From Bisgaardia hudsonensis (lineage in GTDB: Bacteria; Pseudomonadota; Gammaproteobacteria; Enterobacterales; Pasteurellaceae): 64,000 nt of DNA. Where the stretch lies: positions 74,470 to 138,469 of the forward strand of contig NZ_SLXI01000002.1 of the NCBI RefSeq assembly GCF_004345785.1. Direction: 5' to 3'. The position numbers were made by a program, and so were the translations under genes. The first letter of the stretch is position 1. The number at the start of each line of letters is the position of its first letter. The notes under the pieces were generated by a model. It did not search any database. It was not told the DNA's origin and worked only from the letters and a program-made list of their open reading frames with translations. Shown here in pieces: positions 58,494 to 64,000 of the stretch.

Positions 58494-59420
58494 CTATTTA
58501 TTTTCAAATTCAATAGTTAATGGAAGCACTGGTGCATATCCTTGATGTACGGCATCATTTTGTGAATAGGAAATATTTTTTAAGCCATTCCCTAAAAAAG
58601 TCTTATTTTCCCATTGTTTAGGTGTAAATACTGCTCCCGTTTTTGCAAGTAGAATTGGTTTTTTAAACGGGTTATTACTTAATGCCTTAATATCACCGTG
58701 TCGTCCAAATCGAGTAGTAATTTGATAAAAACTAAATTCTTTATTCAAATTTAGATTGGCAGGACTACAGTTCGCAAGAGTGAGATAAGCATTTTCCGTA
58801 TTTTGATGATACTCAAAAGATTCTGTGTTTGTTACACTAAATTTACCTAGCCCAATAGAGGCATCTCTTCCAAAACCATATTTCCCAATATTTTCTAATA
58901 ATGAGTTAATTTCTTCCGAACTTATACGATTTTCGTCAAAAACAATGTAAAGATCGAGAGTAGTATTTGGCTTATACCAAATTTCATCTTGACTATATGG
59001 TGCAAACATTCCAGTTCCAGTGGTATTGTTTTGTCGATCTAACGTATTATGAAGATGACTATGTATTTCTTTTTGCATTATTTCATTTTCAGCTTTAGCA
59101 TTTTGTTGCCATAGCTCAATAGATTGTTTAGTACATTCAATTTCAATCCATTGTTTCTTTTTTAGTTTTTTTCTATCTTGTTCTTCTCCAACTTTCCAAT
59201 ATTTAGAAGGTAAAGTTGGTAGAGGAAGATAATTATGTGGCATTGCATCGGACACCACCATAAATGGCTGATTTGTATCATAGCCATTTAATAAATTATT
59301 TAAATGGCTTTCTCCTTTGGTATGTACAATAGCCCAACATAGTTGTCCAAATAAACTATCTCCAACTAGTGGTGTTCCAAAGGCAGTTAATGTTTGAATA
59401 GTGAAACGATGGGTTTTCAT
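58494..59420 (-). CDS. csm4: Type III-A effector subunit Csm4
   Basis: The RAMP subunit (Cas5-like) that holds the crRNA 5' handle and contacts Cas10. In 308 residues: TIQTLTAFGTPLVGDSLFGQ at the N terminus, SDAMPHNYLPLPTLP and the Gly loop YGFGRDASIGLGKF, all Csm4-typical. GAAGGCGGA is the ribosome-binding region before 59420. Twelve bases follow the csm3 stop. Confidence 0.9.
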   Translation of the reverse strand: MKTHRFTIQTLTAFGTPLVGDSLFGQLCWAIVHTKGESHLNNLLNGYDTNQPFMVVSDAMPHNYLPLPTLPSKYWKVGEEQDRKKLKKKQWIEIECTKQSIELWQQNAKAENEIMQKEIHSHLHNTLDRQNNTTGTGMFAPYSQDEIWYKPNTTLDLYIVFDENRISSEEINSLLENIGKYGFGRDASIGLGKFSVTNTESFEYHQNTENAYLTLANCSPANLNLNKEFSFYQITTRFGRHGDIKALSNNPFKKPILLAKTGAVFTPKQWENKTFLGNGLKNISYSQNDAVHQGYAPVLPLTIEFENK

Positions 59421-59432
59421 TCCGCCTTCTCC

Positions 59433-60131
59433 TTATTCAAATGGTTTAATTGTACTAATATCTTTATTTTCACCATTTATTGTTAAATTTTGGAATTCAA
59501 CTTTACCATAACCACGAGAACCACTTCCGCCCAAACTATCAAGTTCAAGTAAACGTAATCCTTTTAGTGTGAGATCAAGTAATTCTGGCTTATCATTTTC
59601 AAATTGTCGTAATGTAAGTTTAAAATCAAATTTAGTTCCAGCTGGCACTCGTTCTGTTTGTCTTGGGTTTCCTGCAGTCGAAGTGATGCGATCGATAGTA
59701 TTTTCACTTTTGGCTTCTGTTGCGGAAAGATTTTCATCTTCCAGTTGTTTTTTCCAATCTTCTGATAATTCACAATCCCAAAATGCAAGGCGAGAAACAC
59801 CAATTTCAGTAACCTCTTCATCCTGATTTTTAGTATCACCACTGATTCCAAATAAACGTAGAATATCTTTAACTGATTCTGGATCTCTTGCTGTTTTGGC
59901 TTGTGCTAAACTAAGTGGTTCTTTTTTGACTTCGCCTGTTCGCCATTCTAATAAAGTTCTAATTTTTCCTTTCAAACTTGATCCGGGTATATAAGGTTGT
60001 TGTGTAATAGGATTTTTTATTACGCCATTATCAATACCACCAATGTGCATTTCACTGTCGCCAGCACCAATATGTAAACCTGTTTTTAATACCAATGTTG
60101 CTTTAATTTCTACAATATTTGTTAATTTCAT
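59433..60131 (-). CDS. csm3: Type III-A backbone RNase Csm3
   Basis: The backbone RAMP (Cas7-like) that cuts bound target RNA every six nucleotides. The 232-residue protein has GLHIGAGDSEMHIGGIDN, in which Asp34 corresponds to the catalytic Asp33 of streptococcal Csm3, the YIPGSSLKGKIRTLLEW loop and GGSGSRGYGKVEF. RNA cleavage should therefore be active. AAGGAG lies eight bases before the ATG. Confidence 0.94.
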   Translation of the reverse strand: MKLTNIVEIKATLVLKTGLHIGAGDSEMHIGGIDNGVIKNPITQQPYIPGSSLKGKIRTLLEWRTGEVKKEPLSLAQAKTARDPESVKDILRLFGISGDTKNQDEEVTEIGVSRLAFWDCELSEDWKKQLEDENLSATEAKSENTIDRITSTAGNPRQTERVPAGTKFDFKLTLRQFENDKPELLDLTLKGLRLLELDSLGGSGSRGYGKVEFQNLTINGENKDISTIKPFE

Positions 60132-60149
60132 TTTAAATTCTCCTTTATT

Positions 60150-60557
60150 CTATTTATTAGCTTCATAAAGTTTGCAATAACCCATTACAGCTTCCATAAA
60201 GAGTTTGGCATCTCTCAGTGTTTCTGGTGAATTGATTTGATCGATACATTTATTAAAAATTTGACGAAATTGCTCATCAACGTATTCTCTGCTTTCAGCA
60301 TAAGCTACCTTTGCTTTTAACATTTTTATAAATGGAATTAATTCATTGTATTTATTCTCTTTACCTTTTTTATCTTTACTTTGTTGTACTTTTTCATTCC
60401 ACATGGAAAGCTCATCATAAAACTTGCGTAATTGAGTTGTTTTATTATATTTTCCTTTACGCATCTTAATTTTTTCAGCTGATTTTTCTGCAATATCTGA
60501 AAAAATATTTTCAGATTTATTTGAACCAAATTTTATTTTTTCTATTATGTTATACAT
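60150..60557 (-). CDS. csm2: Type III-A small subunit Csm2
   Basis: The helical small subunit (Cas11) along the crRNA-target duplex. With the start at 60557 (MYNIIEKIKF; AAGGGG upstream), it has 135 residues, as usual for Csm2, and starts ten bases after the cas10 stop. Motifs: TTQLRKFYDELSMWNEKV, FIKMLKAKVAYAESRE and FRQIFNKCIDQI with FMEAVMGYCKLYEA. A longer frame would overlap cas10 by about 80 bases and is not favoured. Confidence 0.9.
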   Translation of the reverse strand: MYNIIEKIKFGSNKSENIFSDIAEKSAEKIKMRKGKYNKTTQLRKFYDELSMWNEKVQQSKDKKGKENKYNELIPFIKMLKAKVAYAESREYVDEQFRQIFNKCIDQINSPETLRDAKLFMEAVMGYCKLYEANK

Positions 60558-60567
60558 AGTTTTCCCC

Positions 60568-62871
60568 TTAATATTCACGTTTTTGATAAAAATAATTAAA
60601 TAATGGAATAGTGAATTTACCTTTATATTTTTCAATACCAAGGTCACCAAATGATTTTATGATTTGTGTAAGAGCAAGATCCTTTTTCTCCTTTGGTAAT
60701 TTATCCAATACATAGCGAGCGGTACGATAATAAAAACGGCTACGCCACATTGTATTTTCAATATTGTTATTGGTATTCTCTGCTTGTTTAGATAACCGAA
60801 TTAAAGAATATAGGTATGACGTTGAGATATTGTAGTCATTTGCTAATCGGTTGATTTCTAGCTCTAATTCATTAAGTTTATGCCAATCAGCCCATTTAAT
60901 TGATTGTTGATAAATAGTAACGGCGTTTTTTCCTTCTACTTTTTTTGCTTTTTCTAAAGCGTCTTCTGCTTGTTGACCTAGACGAGGGATAGGAATCCCT
61001 ACTTTCGTCATTACCATTCCAATAGAAAAATGAATATCTGTATTATGAGCAACATAACGAGTAAATTCTTTTTGCATATCCGTAGCCAGTTTTTGGATTG
61101 AGTACCAAGGACCAATTAAAAAGAAATCATCTCCACCTGCGAATACAGTGTAAGTATTCGGAAAATTCTCAGCACAATAGGCAGGAAGCCATAAACTAAA
61201 AAAGAAATTCATTTGACGAGAAAGTGCGGTCGTTTTTGCAAGATTATTTTTCATTAATCCCTTTTGGAAAATTGTACCTAAATTATCAATATCACCTTTT
61301 AGAGTCATTAATGCTATTTGACCGATATAATTTTGATTGTTATCAGGTTTTCTATCCTCACAGGCTAGGTAATCGAAGGTTTTTATTTGATTCTCATTAT
61401 AATTTTTATTTTCTTCTTCAATATTTTTGTATTTATTATCATCTGTAATACCATTTTCTTTAAATTTTGGAATGTAGGCGTTAATATAGCGTTTTGCATA
61501 GCCATTCCAATTTGGTTTATTTAAATTTTGTGGTATTGAAATATCCCAAAAACGATGAATTTGTTGGTATTCTGTGACTTTTCCAAAATTACTGGCCGAT
61601 TCTTTTTTGTCTTTATCTTTTTCTGAGAAAGAAATACCAAAACCAAAAATATTCATTTCAAGCGATTGAGTTTGGTTATTTTTATAAATTTCACTATCAT
61701 AGTCTGAAACAATAATGTAATCGTTTTTAACTAATAATTCACCGATTTTAATTTGATCATTCGATATTGATGAGCGATTATTTTTTACAGAAGGAAAGTA
61801 ATGATTTAATTCACAAATACCTTTTGAATAATCAACATTTAATACAGTTTGTTCATTTTCTGTAAGGTATAAGCGTTGTAATTTTGTTTCTTCTAATTTT
61901 TCATATAAGGTGTTTAATAATTGATTAAATTTATTGCCATTCGAAAGTTGATCGTTTTGTACTACTTGCGTTGCGATGTCAATACCTGCTAATCCATAGG
62001 TATTGGTAATAAACCATTGGTTTAATTCTTTTTGTACGCTAGTTAGTTGTGAATGTATAAAATCATTATTGGGTGCAATGATTAAAAATTTACCAGCAGC
62101 ATTCATTATTTGGCTTGTACTCGGTAAATTACAGGCTTCCAAAAGTTTTAAAGCTGCAAGTTCAGTAAATAGGGATACTTGGAATGAGCGTCCTCTTAAT
62201 AATTTAGCTGAATTTTTATTGGTTTGGCTCCCCCCTGAAAAAATAAAATTTTGTATTCCAAAGAAATCACCTTGTATTAATAATATCTCTTTTTTTTCAT
62301 TAGGATATGCTAAAGCTATAGCAATAGCGGTAATCGTTTTATAATGATCATAGAGTGAAATATCTTCGGCAAATTCACTAGGGAGTTGACTTGTGAAACA
62401 TTGTAATGCGGTATCAAAATGATCCAACCATACTAATAAATTAGAACGATGTGAAGTTGGAATATCTTTTAATCCTTCTAAGAATGCTTCCCATAGCTTT
62501 AATTTTTCTTCTTTTATGTCGATATTTTGATTATTTATTGGAAAGATTGCTGTTGGCGTTGTTTGGTTTATTGGATAAAAATAGGAAGGTTTAGTTACTG
62601 AAGGTGTTTGTTTTAAGTGAATATTTTCAAACAAAGAAAAAAGTTCTGAACTTGAATGATTATTGTGTTGATTATTACCTAAAGCAATTTGATTAGCTTC
62701 AGTCAATATATCTTCTATATTTTTAGGATGTAAGGCTGTGTTTAATTCAGATGGCAAATAGTCATTAATTTTTTCTAATTCTTCTTTATCTGGGGCGAAT
62801 ATTTCAAGTCCTTTATAAAAACAAGCGAAGGCGATTTGATGAATTTCTTTTGTTGAGAAATGTTGAGTCAT
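60568..62871 (-). CDS. cas10: Cas10/Csm1 with active GGDD but no HD motif
   Basis: The large subunit of the Csm complex. The 767-residue protein keeps the second Palm domain motif FAGGDDFFLIGPW (near residue 580), which makes cyclic oligoadenylates when target RNA is bound, and a first Palm trace, LKGDIDNLG. At the N terminus, where active Cas10 has LLHDIGK, it reads FACFYKGLEIF, so the HD nuclease residues are gone. SLYDHYKTITAIAIALA is the conserved segment following that domain. First gene of the effector operon; an uptake signal lies at 61222-61230. Confidence 0.92.
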   Translation of the reverse strand: MTQHFSTKEIHQIAFACFYKGLEIFAPDKEELEKINDYLPSELNTALHPKNIEDILTEANQIALGNNQHNNHSSSELFSLFENIHLKQTPSVTKPSYFYPINQTTPTAIFPINNQNIDIKEEKLKLWEAFLEGLKDIPTSHRSNLLVWLDHFDTALQCFTSQLPSEFAEDISLYDHYKTITAIAIALAYPNEKKEILLIQGDFFGIQNFIFSGGSQTNKNSAKLLRGRSFQVSLFTELAALKLLEACNLPSTSQIMNAAGKFLIIAPNNDFIHSQLTSVQKELNQWFITNTYGLAGIDIATQVVQNDQLSNGNKFNQLLNTLYEKLEETKLQRLYLTENEQTVLNVDYSKGICELNHYFPSVKNNRSSISNDQIKIGELLVKNDYIIVSDYDSEIYKNNQTQSLEMNIFGFGISFSEKDKDKKESASNFGKVTEYQQIHRFWDISIPQNLNKPNWNGYAKRYINAYIPKFKENGITDDNKYKNIEEENKNYNENQIKTFDYLACEDRKPDNNQNYIGQIALMTLKGDIDNLGTIFQKGLMKNNLAKTTALSRQMNFFFSLWLPAYCAENFPNTYTVFAGGDDFFLIGPWYSIQKLATDMQKEFTRYVAHNTDIHFSIGMVMTKVGIPIPRLGQQAEDALEKAKKVEGKNAVTIYQQSIKWADWHKLNELELEINRLANDYNISTSYLYSLIRLSKQAENTNNNIENTMWRSRFYYRTARYVLDKLPKEKKDLALTQIIKSFGDLGIEKYKGKFTIPLFNYFYQKREY

Positions 62872-63153
62872 TAATTGATACCTCTTTAAAAATTTTGAGA
62901 AAGTATATCAAGGCAGTAAAAAATAAATAAAAATTACAAATTTGTAATTTTATTAGTTTTTTGATTATATCAATTAAAGAAAAAAGATAAATTAGTAATT
63001 TAATCTATTAACTAATTGAGTAGTTTTATATTGAAAAATGTGATGAAAATCATAAAAATAGAAGTGAATAATTGCATTGTTTGGATATTGACTAATTATT
63101 ATGATGTTATCTTTTGATTGATATTAGATATAATAAATCAATGAGGGCAAAAT
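62872..63153. promoter_or_regulatory. cas10 promoter region with cas operator copy 1
   Basis: Contains a 22-bp perfect palindrome (62930-62951) whose core, TTACAAATTTGTAA (62934-62947), equals the sequence upstream of csx16. It lies 62 bp above the cas10 ATG. On the minus strand TTACAA is followed 16 bp later by TATTTT; TATACT at 62901-62906 is an alternative -10. AAAGAGG is the ribosome-binding region. The rest, between divergent cas10 and the membrane protein gene, is A/T-rich with no gene seen. Confidence 0.6.
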
Positions 63154-63459
63154 ATGTTTAAATTTATTATTGATGTTTTTATTACGGGGATAAAAATTGA
63201 TCTAATAATTCTATTGTTTTTCTTATTTATTATTGGTTTAGGTATTAGTTTTTTTCTTATTCTAACAAATAGAAATGGTATTTATTATGTTTTAATTTGG
63301 TTGGTTTCAATTATTATTTATTCTGTTTACCTCATTATAAAGAAATCAAAGAAAATAAATTATGAAAAGAAATCAATGACAGAAACAGAATTATGGGTTG
63401 AGAAGGAATTACAAAGACCGATCATTCAAAAAATTTTAAATAAAAAAGAAGATAAATAG
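63154..63459 (+). CDS. Small two-helix membrane protein, unknown function
   Basis: A 101-residue protein with two strongly hydrophobic segments (about residues 15-38 and 46-63: LIILLFFLFIIGLGISFFL and YYVLIWLVSIIIYSVYLII), then a charged cytoplasmic-type tail (KKSKKINYEKKS to the C terminus). GAGGG lies about eight bases upstream of the ATG. No family recognised. It is divergent from cas10 with 282 bp between; type III loci sometimes include membrane effectors, but it has no recognisable ligand-binding domain and may be unrelated. Confidence 0.55.
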   Translation: MFKFIIDVFITGIKIDLIILLFFLFIIGLGISFFLILTNRNGIYYVLIWLVSIIIYSVYLIIKKSKKINYEKKSMTETELWVEKELQRPIIQKILNKKEDK

Positions 63460-63626
63460 GGCATATTTGTTTGGAATATTTAAGTTATTTCTTTAAAAGC
63501 AGATATATGAAAATTTAGTTTATTTAGTATGATACAAAATGGCATAAGCCGAATGTTAAGTAATATTTTAATTGTATGTAAAAAAAGGGATATTGAGGTA
63601 ATTTAACAGTGTTTGAAAGGATTAAA

Positions 63627-63703
63627 TGGTGCGACCGGGTGGACTCGAACCACTGACCCCCACCATGTCAAGGTGGTGCTCTAACCAACTGAGCTACGGT
63701 CGC
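63627..63703 (-). tRNA. valV: tRNA-Val (anticodon GAC)
   Basis: Reading the minus strand: acceptor GCGACCG pairs with CGGTCGC, D arm AGCTCAGTTGGTTAGAGC, anticodon stem CCACC/GGTGG with loop TTGACAT (GAC, reading GUC), T arm with GGTTCGAGTCC, and encoded ACCA at 63627-63630. The body matches the known tRNA-Val(GAC) pattern. The gene symbol is by analogy with E. coli only. Confidence 0.95.
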
Positions 63704-63715
63704 TAAGTGCGGTGC

Positions 63716-63744
63716 ATAATATCTATTTTTTTTTATCAAGACAA
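63716..63744 (-). promoter_or_regulatory. tRNA-Val promoter
   Basis: TTGTCT (63739-63744), a 17-bp spacer and TATTAT (63716-63721) on the minus strand, 13 bp before the tRNA 5' end. An uptake signal (63705-63713) lies in the short tRNA leader. Confidence 0.8.
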
Positions 63745-64000
63745 GTTATTTTTTCCTGTTAAAATCTGTTTGTTATAAATTTAGACAGTCTATTGAATAA
63801 TTTATAGTATTTTTAATCTTTTTTTATCATTTGTGATATCGATCTAATCCTATTTTCAGGTATAATACGCAAGATTTTCAAGGTTTTGGCATTTCTTTAT
63901 CTTTATCGGTTTATTTTATCGTGTTTAATTACTCCTTTTAGGGTATGTTGTTGTATTTTTTTGTTGTGGATGAAAGTGGATAAGGATAAGTAAGTTTGAA
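63745..64000 (+). promoter_or_regulatory. End-of-window leader, possibly of mraZ (dcw cluster)
   Basis: No gene is seen. TATAAT at 63861-63866 is a candidate -10 on the plus strand, with no good -35. Two GTGGA boxes 10 bp apart (63966-63970, 63976-63980) just before the window edge resemble the repeats MraZ binds ahead of its own gene. This is pattern-based inference; the gene itself would lie outside. Confidence 0.3.

Noticed and set aside
60558-60650. N-terminal extension of Csm2 by 31 residues
   Set aside because: It overlaps the end of cas10 in another frame, while the ATG at 60557 has a good AAGGGG site and gives the normal Csm2 length.
63627-63703. tRNA-Asp
   Set aside because: The GTC seen on one reading is the complement; on the transcribed minus strand the anticodon is GAC, and the body matches tRNA-Val.

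Overview
The window comes from a low-GC gammaproteobacterium of the family Pasteurellaceae, in the Haemophilus/Pasteurella/Aggregatibacter part of the family. The 9-base DNA uptake signal AAGTGCGGT (or its complement) recurs throughout, often as inverted pairs that double as transcription terminators. Several blocks keep the order I recall from Haemophilus influenzae: hemH-menI-ydiJ-ompA, fdhD-fdxGHI-fdhE, ilvE-gcvB-gcvA-rlmM and mrcB-yacL-erpA-map-glnD. No species call is made.

Layout. 1-1130: a dinD-like gene with a LexA-type box, held between two near-identical uptake-signal repeats. 1138-3470: formaldehyde detoxification (frmR-frmA-frmB) behind a FrmR-type operator. 3848-7656: ferric iron ABC transporter fbpABC. 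7775-12297: hemH, menI and ydiJ. 12836-16245: ompA (P5), a lemA/TPM-domain trio and grxD. 16319-18219: cysB and dapD. 18490-22164: dnaJ and dnaK, separated by a GyrI-like gene, with a sigma-32 promoter on dnaK. 22365-24640: norM, ribE and an outer-membrane-protein remnant. 24818-27503: purU, then a lysine riboswitch in front of an NhaC-type lysine transporter. 27560-34197: the periplasmic formate dehydrogenase locus, with Cys in place of selenocysteine. 34343-38264: the LetAB lipid-transport pair. 38350-42964: galE, ilvE, the sRNA GcvB, gcvA and rlmM. 43021-49760: mrcB, yacL, erpA, map and glnD. 49870-50580: a TbpB/Slam-type surface lipoprotein.

50752-62951 is a complete type III-A (Csm) CRISPR-Cas locus on the minus strand. 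In transcription order it holds cas10, csm2, csm3, csm4, csm5, cas6, csx16, a Card1/Can2-like CARF nuclease, cas2, cas1, a second cas2, the leader, and 23 repeats with 22 spacers. Cas10 keeps the GGDD cyclase motif but has lost the HD nuclease motif, so interference probably relies on Csm3 RNA cleavage and on cyclic-oligoadenylate signalling to the CARF nuclease. csx16 carries a one-base frameshift in a T-run. The same 14-bp palindrome lies about 60 bp upstream of both cas10 and csx16, which suggests one regulator acting on two cas transcription units. Uptake signals inside the cas genes suggest long residence in transformable Pasteurellaceae.

The window ends with a small membrane protein gene, a tRNA-Val(GAC) gene with a clear promoter, and a leader that may belong to the dcw cluster (mraZ).
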